From: Pyrus communis
Taxonomy: Eukaryota > Streptophyta > Magnoliopsida > Rosales > Rosaceae
NCBI RefSeq assembly: GCF_963583255.1
Contig: NC_084806.1
Span: 16,906,317-16,970,316 of the forward strand
DNA: 64,000 nucleotides
Direction of reading: 5' to 3'
Shown here: piece by piece, positions 32,222 through 42,165 of the stretch
Numbering within the stretch: the first letter of the stretch is position 1
Layout of the letters: every line of letters starts with the position of its first letter
Translations under genes and position numbers: made by a program
The notes under the pieces: generated by a model
What the model was told of the DNA's origin: nothing
Database searches by the model: none
Seen by the model: only the letters and a program-made list of their open reading frames with translations

Positions 32222-33488
32222 AGTGTCAAAAAAAGGGGTGTTTTGACATAGGCGCCTCATTTTTTAATTTTTTAGACTAAACAGACACTCATTTTGAAAA
32301 TTTTATCAAACATTTTCCTAAAATTTTGGTTATTGATTTCAGTTTTTCACATAAGTTCAATTTTGTTTAGAATTTTGTTTTTCACTACTTTTCCTGGACA
32401 TTTCGGTGTTTTTTTTTTTTTTTTTTTTTTTCATTTCCTCTTGTCCCTATATTTATTATCCATCTCTATGCATTTTTTTTTTATTGTTTGTTATAATTTT
32501 ACTTCTTCTCTTTTTTTTTTTTCTTTTTTTTTTATTTTGTGAATATAGTAGAATATTTATAAAAAAAAATTGTTAGAGATTTTATTATTTAAAAGACCCA
32601 ACACATGATAAAGATTTGTTTGATTATATAGTTACGTCTAGTTATCTATAATATGGACACTTATAGTTTTATAGTGGATTTGATTTTTTGTATTTGTCAG
32701 TACATTTGGAATGTAAATGTACGAAAAGGGTTATCTGATAGAGACATTTGGTTTTGTGGTACATTTGTGATTTTTGTTCATTTGGTCTTTTGGTACATTT
32801 GGAATCTAAACGTACCAAAAAAATTACATGACAATGGACACATTTGGTTTTATGATACATTTGAAATTTTGGTACATTTGGTTTCTTTGTACATTTGAAA
32901 TCTAAACGTACCAAAAAAGTTATATAACAATGGGTACATTTGGTTTTATGGTACATTTGAATTTTTGGTACATTTGGTTTCTCAGTACATTAAAAATGTC
33001 CTTTAATGCGTTGAAGGGAATTGACGAAATTAAATTTCTATATTATTGGCAATTAGTTGCTAAGATACCTTATGCCTCTATATAAATACATTTAAATTAA
33101 TGACATGAAAATTAAATAAATAGAAAATTATTGAGGTGACAATTGATCAAAGCATCTTAATCAAATCTTTAAAAATGATGAATGTTTAGTCTAACAACTA
33201 TAAAAAAGATGTAGGGCATTCTAATTTTTCCAATTAATAAAACACTTATTGTCAATCAAAATTCTATAAAATTACCAATTTAACCTTCTGATTAAAATAG
33301 AACATGAATAAGAAATATAGAGCAGAAATGTAATTTCACATAACCAAATTTTACTTTTTTTTCTTCAAAACCTCACCTACATATAATCCTATCATATTTC
33401 TATTTAAAAATGAAAATAAAAAATAAAAAATAAAAACTTCCTACTCTCACATTCTTTATCACTATTTTCCTTTCCCCTTCTATTTCAA
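32222..33488. other. AT-rich stretch in old Tat with tandem repeat
   Basis: No gene is supported. T runs at 32410-32435 and 32475-32540. A roughly 90-110 bp repeat occupies 32690-32990 (next entry). Confidence 0.6.
32690..32990. repeat. Tandem repeat with GTACATTTGG core
   Basis: Three units share GTACATTTGGAATCTAAACG, TACCAAAAAA, a short ACAATGG run and GTACATTTGGTTT; spacing about 90 to 110 bp. Short sub-repeats GGTACATTTG occur more often. Predicted peptides from either strand are repeat artefacts. Confidence 0.85.
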
Positions 33489-33539
33489 CTAAAAAAAAAA
33501 AATCTCACCGTATGTGTCTTTCCCTGCAAAAACGAAAAT

Positions 33540-34030
33540 AAAATAAAATAAAAGCCGCCCACGCATTGCCTCCCAGACACCGGTCGTCATGGCTATGTCC
33601 TGATCACCAGAGGCAAGGTCAGCGCAACCAAGTTGCTTGCTCCCAAGATCGGCCCCTTGTCCTTGCAGAACCCGTCGGCTTTGGCTTCTCCTCCGCCTGC
33701 CTATTATCCGATCTGCAGTGTGATGGGGATCCATCCTTCTTCCCTGCCGTTCGTGCCTGTTCACCAAATCCTCGCTGACAAACACCCTGGGGAATAAGGG
33801 TCTGCCGTTCACACCAATCCAAGCAATCAATTTATGACTGGCAGCCCCAAATTGGTCTGCAACATTCGCATATAGAAGGTTCTGCCGTTCCAGGACTCAT
33901 TCTGGAAGAACTTGACTCGGCCCGGTGCTCCGCCTGAAATTGGAGGGGTCGCGCATCCGATTGGACGGCCGACTGCAGAGGCTCTAGAATTCACGGAGGA
34001 AGACGACGGCGTTTGAAGCCGTGGGTTCTG
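33540..34030 (+). other. GC-richer island, possible captured host sequence
   Basis: It stands out in AT-rich surroundings. At 33594-33665 it reads YVLITRGKVSATKL then LAPKIGPLSL, which resembles the YVRVTGGEVGA...LAPKIGPLGL stretch of ribosomal protein L12 (uL11). The rest (FQDSFWKNLTRPGAPPEI, GRPTAEALEFTEEDD) is not recognised. It lies where the antisense ORF lies in other Tat elements. Weak evidence for gene capture. Confidence 0.35.
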
Positions 34031-34289
34031 TTGTGAAAAAATGTTCAAGTTCATGCCCACTATATATTGAAGAAAGAAAATTCTCACAGAAATCAAATCC
34101 TCCAAATTAGGAAAAAAAATATCCGATTTAGGAAAGCTTTTCAAGGGTGGCGTGTTTCCTCACACAAAATCAGGAATGAAGAGCTTAATTTCCGTCTGAA
34201 ACTTGAATGGGGACAGAAGGGCCTTGCAGTGCAGAGGAAGCTAACAAAAAAACAATAAATAAATAAAAAAAAAGGAAAAAATGATGGTG

Positions 34290-34340
34290 CCGTGTGTGTA
34301 TATATATGAACATATATGTATATGGCATATATATACACGT
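34290..34340 (+). repeat. TG/TA microsatellite
   Basis: Alternating TGTGTATATATATG and ATATATGTATATGG; no other signal. Confidence 0.9.
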
Positions 34341-34479
34341 GGATGCCCCAAAGCAGCTGCTCAAGTCTAGCTTCAATTGGGTATTTCAAATCAAGCTAAA
34401 TTCCCTACTTACAAATATTAGGCACTCGTTTAAAGAGGGGAGCAAAAAGAAGCAAGTCGAAATTTCGGACATCTAGAAC

Positions 34480-35535
34480 TCTCTCAAACATCCAAACAAT
34501 CATGTTCTTCAAGCTTGTGGAGAATCAACAAGCACAAATAATACACGTGCCGATTCATCCCCAACAAAGCCTAAGACCACGCACCATGTGAAACTCCTCG
34601 TGGTTCCATTTCATTCAAGATTAAGTGTCAACAACCCTTGAAGAAATGATAAGTCTGATTCAAGATCAATGTCAACCATCCTTGGATCAAATTCGACTCC
34701 AAAGAAATGTAGCAAAGCCAAACCTTTGGAGGAAACCAGAAAGCTCTCTGGCCAAAGAAAACACTCATGTTCTTTACCAAGCTCACAAAGAATGAACAAG
34801 CACAACTACACGTGCCAATTCAACCCCAACAAAGCCGAAAACCACTCGCCACGTGAAACTCCTCGTGGTCCATTTCATTCAAGATCAAGCCTCGAGGTCT
34901 TTGAAGTCATAAGTCCGATTCAAGGTCTAGTGTCCATCACCCTTGAATCAAAGGCGACTCTAGAGAAATGAAGTGAATTCGAACCTTTGGAGGAAAACCA
35001 GAAAGCTCTCTGGCCAAAGCAAATATTTGTGTTCTACATCAAGCTCGTGGAAAATCAACAAGAACAAAAAATATGTGCCGGTTCATCCACATCAAAGCCA
35101 AAGACCTCCCACCACGTGAAGCTCTTCATGGTCCCATTTGATTCAAGATCAAGCCTCAACGGCCCTTAAAGCAATTACAAGTCTGATTCAAGATCAAGTG
35201 TCCACCACCCTTGAATCAAAGTCGACTCTAGAGAAATGAAGTAAATTCAAACCTTTGGAGGGAACCAAAAAGGCTCTTTGGCTAAAGCAAACACTTGTGT
35301 TCTTTATCAAGCTCGTGGAAAATCAACAAGCACAACAAATATGTGTCTATTCATTCCCAACAAAGCCAAAGATCACCAGCCACGTGACATTACTTGTGGT
35401 TCCGATTGTTCAAGAACAAGCCTCGACAACCCTTGAAAAAATCACAAATCTTATTCAAGATCAAGTGTGCACCACCCTTGAATCAAATTTGACTTCAGCA
35501 AGCTCTCTAACTAAAACAAACACTCGTGTTCTTCA
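34480..35535 (+). repeat. 264-bp tandem array of the old Tat 3' region
   Basis: Four to five copies. Landmarks: GTGTTCTTCATCAAGCTCGTGG-like text (34500, 34763, 35027, 35295), AACAAAGCC, CCACGTGAAACTCCTCGTGG, and CTCTAGAGAAATGAAG. Spacing 263, 264 and 268 bp. The array resumes at 46221 after the young Tat and then leads to the purine tract. It is the insertion target of the young Tat. Confidence 0.9.
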
Positions 35536-37148
35536 TGTGAACACGAAAGTTTCCTTGAAACAAGAAACCAGAATAACGTGTACAAAATAATATTTTTGTG
35601 TTTATGATTTTGGGGTTACGATCTCTCTCAAATTTGGTCCTCTGATTCTATCTTCGTAGGGTGTAGGTTTGTGGATGAGTTGTTGATCCAAAGGGCCGTC
35701 GGGGCTTGATCTAAGGATGAACAGTTGATGAACGGATGAACACTTTCTTCAAGGGCCGTCGGGGCTTGATCTTGAATAATGGTTGTGTGGATTTCTTCAA
35801 GGGCTTTTGGGCTTGATCTTGAAGGTTGATGGATGAACGGATCTTCAAGGGCTTTTGGGCTTAGTCTTGAAGAACGATTGGATGTGTGGATTTGTTTGTG
35901 CTGTTGATCCAAGGGGCCGTTGGGGCTTGATCTTAGGATGAACGATGAACACTTTCTTCAAGGGCCGTCGGGGCTTGATCTTGAATAATGGTTGTGTGGA
36001 TTTCTTCAAGGGCTTTTGGGCTTGATCTTGAAGGTTGATGGATGAGCGGATCTTCAAGGGCTTTTGGGCTTAATCTTGAAGAACGATTGGATGTGTGGAT
36101 TTGTTGAGGTTGTTGATCCAAAAGGGCCGTTGGGGGCTTATGCTTAGGATGAACGGATGAACACTTTCTTCAAGGGCCGTCGGGGCTTGATCTTGAAAGA
36201 GGATTTAACGAAGAACGAAGAGAGCTTTCTTGATCCTTCGGAATTCTTGGGAATTTGGATGGTTGGAAGCTTTGGAGTTTCAAAGCTTCAAGGATTTGGG
36301 GAATTCTCTTCTAATTTTGGAGTAAAGAAATGTATTTGTGAATTCCTTGATCTTTTGGATGAACGGATGATGAATGATGAACACTTTCTACAAGGGGCCG
36401 TCGGGGCTTGATCTTGAGTCGGTGGGAGTTCTTCAAGGGCCGTTGGGGCTTGATCTTGAAGGAGGATTTGACGAAGAACGAAGATTGCTTTCTTTATCCT
36501 TCGGGATTTTCTTGAGAGCTTTAGAGCTTCAAGGCTTCAAGGTTTTGGTGTGTTCCCCTCCAATTTGGGAGTAGAGAAATGTATTTGTGAATTCCTTGAT
36601 GCTTGATACCTTGATGGAGAAGCCTATTTATAGGCTTTGAGAATGAATCACCACCACAAAATATTTTTTTCCTTTCCAAGCACCATTGCCTAATTTTCCC
36701 ACTTAATGCAATATTGAAATTGAAGTGGTGTAACTTATGGCCTAATTTCCCACTTAATGCAATATTGAAATTGAAGTGGTGTAACTTATGGCCTAATTTC
36801 CCACTTAATACCATTTTAAACTTGAAATGTGTATGCTTTGTCATTGCCCAAATGAGAAAAACTTTCTTTGATCCGTAATGGATTGAAGTGTGCTTACCTT
36901 GTCATTGCCCAACATGAGAAGAAAAACTTGTTTTGATCCTCAATGGATTGAAATGTACTTGCCTTGTCATTGCCCAAAATGAGAAGAAAAACTTGTTTAA
37001 TCCTTCAAGGGTATTTCTTCCTATTTTGTTGAGTCACACGCCATGTGTACAATTTGTACAACACGTGGCGTATGCCATGTATGCCTTGACACGTCAAAAC
37101 TTTAATGCATTGGTGAACATTTGTTTTACTGAAATTTCGATGTCTACA
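35536..37148 (-). repeat. 3' LTR of young Tat (left)
   Basis: On the plus strand TGTGAACACG...GATGTCTACA. It contains many copies of GGGCCGTCGGGGCTTGATCT-type text and a roughly 230-bp internal duplication (35690-35910 and 35930-36120). TATAAATA on the minus strand at 36625-36632 lies in the palindrome-like AGCCTATTTATAGGCT. Confidence 0.95.
36625..36632 (-). promoter_or_regulatory. TATA box in the left LTR of young Tat
   Basis: TATAAATA on the minus strand, in a 16-bp near-palindrome. The other LTR has the same box at 45697-45704. Confidence 0.6.
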
Positions 37149-37162
37149 AATGCCCCCACTTC
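37149..37162 (-). other. Polypurine tract of young Tat
   Basis: On the minus strand AAGTGGGGGCATT sits directly before the 3' LTR start TGTAGACATC. The old Tat has the same arrangement at 46637-46651 on the plus strand. Confidence 0.85.
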
Positions 37163-37215
37163 AAGGCGCGTCGTAGACATGTGCTTGTCACGTGTAGAAG
37201 ATGCGTTTTGAAGTC

Positions 37216-37935
37216 CCTTAATGTAGATGTCAACCCAAGGGCCGTCGAGGCTTGATCTTGAATTAGGCTGGAAATTTCTTCAAGGGCCATTGAGGCTTGA
37301 TCTTGAGTTCGACTGGAAGATTTTCTGGTTTCCTCCAATCGTTGATTTTCCACAGGCTTAGTCTTGAACTGAGCTGGAAATTTCTTCAAGGGCCATCGAG
37401 GCTTGATCTTGAGTTCGACTGGAAGATTTTCTGGTTTCCTCCAATCGTTGATTTTCCTTTGTGCTACTCTTGAACTGGGCAGCATGAAATTTCTTCAAGG
37501 GCCATTGAGGCTTGATCTTGAGTTCGACTGGAAGATTTTCTGGTTTCCTCCAATCGTTGATTTTCCTTTGTGCTACTCTTGAACTGGGCAGCAGGAAATT
37601 TCTTCAAGGGCCATTGAGGCTTGATCTTGAGTTCGACTGGAAGATTTTCTAGTTTCCTCCAATCGTTGATTTTCCTTTGTGCTACTCTTGAACTGGGCAG
37701 CAGGAAATTTCTTCAAGGGCCATTGAGGCTTGATCTTGAGTTCGACTGGAAGATTTTCTGGTTTCCTCCAATCGTTGATTTTCCTTTGTGCTACTCTTGA
37801 ACTGGGCAACAGGAAATTTCTTCAAGGGCCATTGAGGCTTGATCTTGAGTTCGACTGGAAGATTTTCTGGTTTCCTCCAATCGTTGATTTTCCTTTGTGC
37901 TACTCTTGAACTGGGTAGCAAATTCTTTTGGTCTC
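37216..37935 (-). repeat. 115-bp tandem array in young Tat 3' region
   Basis: About six copies carrying CAAGGGCCATTGAGGCTTGA, GACTGGAAGATTTTCTGG and TCCAATCGTTGATTTTCC, most about 113-116 bp apart. The first copies are shortened. It lies between the antisense ORF and the LTR, as in other Tat elements. Confidence 0.92.
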
Positions 37936-39026
37936 CCCCGAAGGTCTGAGCTTTACTCCTTTTTTTTTCTGTTTCTTTGTTCAATCTCTCCAATTTGTAT
38001 TGAAGAGGGTTAGAGGATAGCTCAGCATATGCAGTTGTTGCTTGTCTCCACATGCTTCGATGTATCATTTTCACTTGCCTTACTTGCTCCCCTTTGCAGA
38101 AGTGGTATTTCCTTATGCAGGTTTAGCATCTTCTCTTGTAGTATTTGTCCTCTGATGCAGGAGTTGAATGCAAACCTTGCATTTGAATGGACCCTCACTT
38201 CTTGGTGGCAGCGCAAGTTTGAGTGGAGGTTCCGACATATTGCTTTCTCTGTCCTTGCCTTGGCAGGTGAGAACAAGGGCAAAGGAAAAGACAGGGAAAA
38301 AGCATGATATGAGATACCTTTGCTTTCGCCCTTGATGATATGAGATACTTTTGCTTTTGAAGAAGCAGCGAATGAATCAGCACATATATTTGTTGTGCTT
38401 GTCTCCACATGCTTCGATTTACCGTTTCCTCCTGCCTCATCTGTATTCCAGGCATCTGGTATCTTCTTTGGGGAAGAAGAAAAAAATTGAGTATTTCGAG
38501 AGGCTTTGCTGGGAGTGCGCCCTCAGAGGTGAGGAAGAGTTGGGCATTTTTTTTTTTCAGGTCTGCCTTGCCATAAAAGATGAAGGTCGACATATATAGG
38601 GATTTCCCAATAGCAAGTGGTGGTTATGTTCTTTTACCCTTGTCGACAAACGTCTCTTCGATTTTTTAACAAGCGTCTCTTCAATTTCTGAGCGAGCGCC
38701 TCTTCGAAAAAGTAGTCACGGGTGCGGCTCTGTCACCACGCTTGTTGGCAAAGGCGCGTAGTTGGGATGATAACCTTCACGTGTTTTCAACTTTGTCAGA
38801 GATCTTTTGACAAAGTTGAACGCGTTATCTGAAAAGCCGCGAAAGCGTCGCCGAACTTCACGCAGGAAAATCCGATTTTTTGAATCAGTGGTCGTGTCGC
38901 CTTGGCTTTTTATAGAGGTATCGATCACCTCCAACATGCACACTTTGAAGATCGCCCGTTTGTGAAAATCGTCTTCGGCCCTTTCTGATTTTACTCCATC
39001 CACCTTTCTCTTTTAACCTTTTGACA

Positions 39027-39635
39027 ATGGCTAACCCATCTAACATTTGCTTAGATTTGAGTCTCAGCAGTGATCCGAGTGCACCACGTCAGGTAAATGT
39101 ATGGTGCCCTTCTTTCTTATCTTCTAATGGCCCTTTGACAGGTGAAGATTCTGTGATGAAGGACGCAACAACAGCTACGATAGTAGCTAGGAACTTCCTC
39201 ACTCCAAAAGATAGTAGGCTGCTTTCAGAACGGTCCGATGAGTTGGCCGTTCAAGAGTCCCTAACTCTCAGTGTTCAGTGCGCAGGCTCTGTGTCCAACA
39301 TGGGCCAACGCCTACTTGCTCGATCCCGCCAAGTGGAATCATTGATGGCGGAGGTGGAAACTCTTAAGCAAGAGATCAAACAGCTTAAGCACGAGAATAG
39401 AAGTTTGCATGTGCTTGCAAATAACTATTCGACGGGCATGAAGAGGAAGCTTGATGAGCTGCAAGAATCCAGTGGTCGAATTCAAAGTGACCGTCAAAGG
39501 CTTGCTGCTTTCTTCCAGAGGCACCTTTTTCCTGGCTCATCTAGCGTTCCACCAAGTATTGAGGCCTCTTCTTTGATGCCTCCCGCTTCTGTAGTTTTCC
39601 CAAGTAGTGGGACTTCACGTGAACAACCTTTATGA
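39027..39635 (+). CDS. Antisense coiled-coil ORF of young Tat
   Basis: Runs opposite to gag-pol. From ATG at 39027 (an ATG two codons earlier is also possible) it gives about 202 residues: an N-terminal CLDLSLSSDPSAPRQVNVWC, a Ser/Thr-rich part, then a long coiled coil (residues about 100-160: SRQVESLMAEVETLKQEIKQ, MKRKLDELQESSGRIQSDRQ) and a Ser/Pro-rich tail ending EQPL. No enzymatic motif. It resembles the extra antisense ORFs known in Tat elements by position only. It is fully open, unlike pol. Function unknown; host-derived regulatory role is only a guess. Confidence 0.7.
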   Translation: MANPSNICLDLSLSSDPSAPRQVNVWCPSFLSSNGPLTGEDSVMKDATTATIVARNFLTPKDSRLLSERSDELAVQESLTLSVQCAGSVSNMGQRLLARSRQVESLMAEVETLKQEIKQLKHENRSLHVLANNYSTGMKRKLDELQESSGRIQSDRQRLAAFFQRHLFPGSSSVPPSIEASSLMPPASVVFPSSGTSREQPL

Positions 39636-39642
39636 AAGCTCC

Positions 39643-39773
39643 ATCTCTTTTTTTTTTTTTTTTTTTTTTGTACGCACTTGTAATTTCTCGGAGATCAATG
39701 AACATGTTTTATTTTATTCAGTGTATTGTGCTAAATACAGATAAAACATATACATCACCAAGATGTGTTATTT

Positions 39774-39820
<47 letters not shown>

Positions 39821-39920
39821 ATGATGTGACTGTACTTGAAGTTTTGAAGTTTCAAGTTGCCTACGTACCCTTGGTTGAGGAGGGATCAAGTCATGACGTA
39901 GTTCAAATGAGTGATGGTTT

Positions 39921-39959
<39 letters not shown>
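39643..39959 (+). repeat. Three long T tracts
   Basis: T runs at about 39647-39669, 39776-39819 and 39920-39959, the last two each followed by GATGAT. Their length is uncertain in any assembly. Two of them form a roughly 140-bp duplicated pattern. Confidence 0.85.
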
Positions 39960-39960
<1 letters not shown>

Positions 39961-40016
39961 ATGATTTTGCCGTACACAGTTTATGCTCTTGCGGGCCAGG
40001 AGCTTGTGCGTTTACT

Positions 40017-41894
40017 TTAGGGGTAGTAGTGCTTCAAAAATCTGCTGTTGATGGGGCCGATCTTCAACCCGTCTTCTGCCATGATTAAGTAGGCGCCATT
40101 GGTGTAGATCTCTTATATTACGTAGGGTCCATCCCACTTTGATGTGAACTTGCTTTTTGTCTTATGAGTTGTAATGATAGGCCTACGCAATGCCAGCACG
40201 AGATCTCCGGCTTGGAAAGACCTTGGGCGGACTTTCTTGTTGAATGCCTTGGATAACCGTGCTTGGTAGCATTCCAAGTGTTGTTGAGCTTCGAGCCTTC
40301 TCTCATCCAGCGCTTCCAACTCCTGAAGGCGCAACTTTGCATTTTCTTCATCAGTCAAGCCTTCTTGTATAGCCATCCTTAGTGAGGGAATTTGACTTTC
40401 GAGCGGTAGAACAGCTTCTACGCCATATACGAGAGAATAAGGTGTAGCTTGGGTAGGAGTCCTATGTGTAGTCCTATATGCCCAAAGTGCTTCACTTATT
40501 CTTTCATGCCAATCTCTCTTTGTTCGGCCGATTACCTTTTTCAGGAGGTTGCACAGCGTCTTGTTGAATACTTCCGCGAGGCCGTTGGCCGGAGCATGAT
40601 ACATGGAAGACTTGTGCTGCTTGAACTTGTATTTGTCGCAAAGCTCATCCACGAGTCGGTTGGAGAACTGCTTTCCGTTGTCAATGATAATGTAGCGAGG
40701 CACCCCATATCGGTGGATGATATGCTCCTTGATGAAACGAACAACAGTTTCCTTTTTTACTTCTCTTAAAGGGATGGCTTCAGCCCACTTGGAGAAGTAA
40801 TCTGTTGTAGCTAGGATGTAAGCTTCCCCTGCAGATGACTTTGGCGTAATTGGTCCTACAACGTCCAATCCCCATGCGTCGAACGGCCATGAAGCAACTG
40901 TAGGGTGTAATGGTTCAGGCGGTTGATGTATGAAGTTGGCGTGGAATTGGCAGGCTTGGCACCTTTTGGCGTGTTCCAGGCAGTCCTTCACCATGCTCGG
41001 CCAGTAGTAACCCATTCTTTTAAGCCGGAAATGTAGCTTTGGTCCAGACTGATGTGCCCCACACACACCTGAATGTGCTTCTTCCATGGCTAGATTAACT
41101 TCTTCCTCACCTAGGCATCTCAGGAGCACTCCTTCAAGAGAGCGTCGATAGAGTGTTCCTTTGTAGTAAAGGAAGCGAGGTGCTCGTCGACGTATTTCGG
41201 AACGGTGTCTAAGATTATCTGGAAGCTTTCCGTGCTCTAAGTAGTTGATCAGCGGCTGTCTCCACTCTTCAGCATCGACTGGAAGTACTGAGATGACATT
41301 TGTATCATCTAGTGACATTTCATTAACGAGCGGAATCACCCATCTTTGGCAAACTGGCACGTCTGCAACTTCATCTTTTCCTAGTGTTATACTCGAGGCT
41401 AGATTGGCGAGAGCGTCTGCCATTTGATTTTCCTTTCTTGGCACATGTTCTAGTGTCACAGCTTCGAACTTTTGTAGCAGTTGGGTCGCTAGCCGGAAGT
41501 ATGGGACGAGATCATCTTTCCTCACCTCATATTCAGTTAAGAGTTGATTGATTATGAGCTTGGAATCGCCATATACCTCAAGAGCTGTGATTTCCATGTT
41601 GATCGCCATTTGGAGCCCGATGATCAATGCTTGGTACTCAGCAACATTGTTGGAGCATAGCTCATTCAGTTGGAAGGAGTAAGGTAGTATTTGCCTTTGT
41701 GGCGACATGAATACTACTCCTGCCCCCGCTCCGTCTGCTCGTGCGGATCCGTCGAAGAACATCGTCCATGTTGGGAAGATGTCGATGTAGAACACCTCCT
41801 CGTCAGGCAAGTAGTGTTTGGTGCTGTTTGCAGTTTCAGCTCGTGCAGGCAAGGAGCGTTTGGTGCCGTTTGCAGTTTCAGCTCGTGCAGGCAA
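40017..41894 (-). pseudogene. RNase H and integrase of young Tat
   Basis: RNase H first: MFFDGSARADGAGAGVVF, CSNNVAEYQALIIGLQMA, LEVYGDSKLIINQLL and PRKENQMADALANLA give all four acidic positions. Integrase: HHCC zinc finger (HSGVCGAHQ...H, CQACQF), core with WGLDVVGP, YIIIDNGKQF and NGLAEVFNKT for D, D and E, then WAYRTTHRTPTQATPYSLVYG. The frame is open from 41894 to a TAA at 40110-40112, then reads on (EIYTNGAYLIMAEDG) to a second stop at 40017-40019. The first stop trims only the end of the C-terminal domain. Protease and RT, normally upstream, are missing. Confidence 0.9.
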
Positions 41895-42150
41895 GGAGCG
41901 TTTTGGTGCCGTTTGCAGTTTCAGCTCGTGCAGGCAATGAGCGTTTTGGTGCCGTTTGCAGTTTCAGCTCGTGCAGGCAAGGAGCGTTTGGTACCATTTG
42001 CAGTTTCAGCTCGTGCAGGCAAGAAGCGTTTTGGTGCCGTTTGCAGTTTCAGCTCGTGCAGGCAAGGAGCGTTTGGTGTCACCTTTTAGGCTCGTGCGAA
42101 CGAGGAGCTTGTGGTGTCGTTTGCAGTTTCAACTCGTGCAGACAAGGAAC
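41818..42150 (-). repeat. 42/43-bp PARAE repeat between gag and RNase H
   Basis: About eight copies of TTTGGTGCCGTTTGCAGTTT plus CAGCTCGTGCAGGCAAGGAG, 42 bp or 43 bp long. The minus strand encodes LPARAETANGTKRS. It replaces protease and RT. 43-bp copies change the frame, so the repeat is not translated as one protein throughout. Confidence 0.92.
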
Positions 42151-42165
42151 TTTTTTTTGAATTTG

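Noticed and set aside
34480..35535. Possible CRISPR-like array because of regular repeats
   Set aside because: Units are about 264 bp and contiguous without spacers; this is a plant retrotransposon array.
35628..36121. Repeated ORFs with SRSSPKALEEIHTT-like peptides, and their copies at 44700-45193
   Set aside because: They lie inside the LTR and reflect its internal repeats; both LTRs carry them, so they are not genes.
37144..38074. Minus-strand ORFs with EETRKSSSRTQDQASMALEE repeats
   Set aside because: Produced by the 115-bp tandem array next to the LTR.
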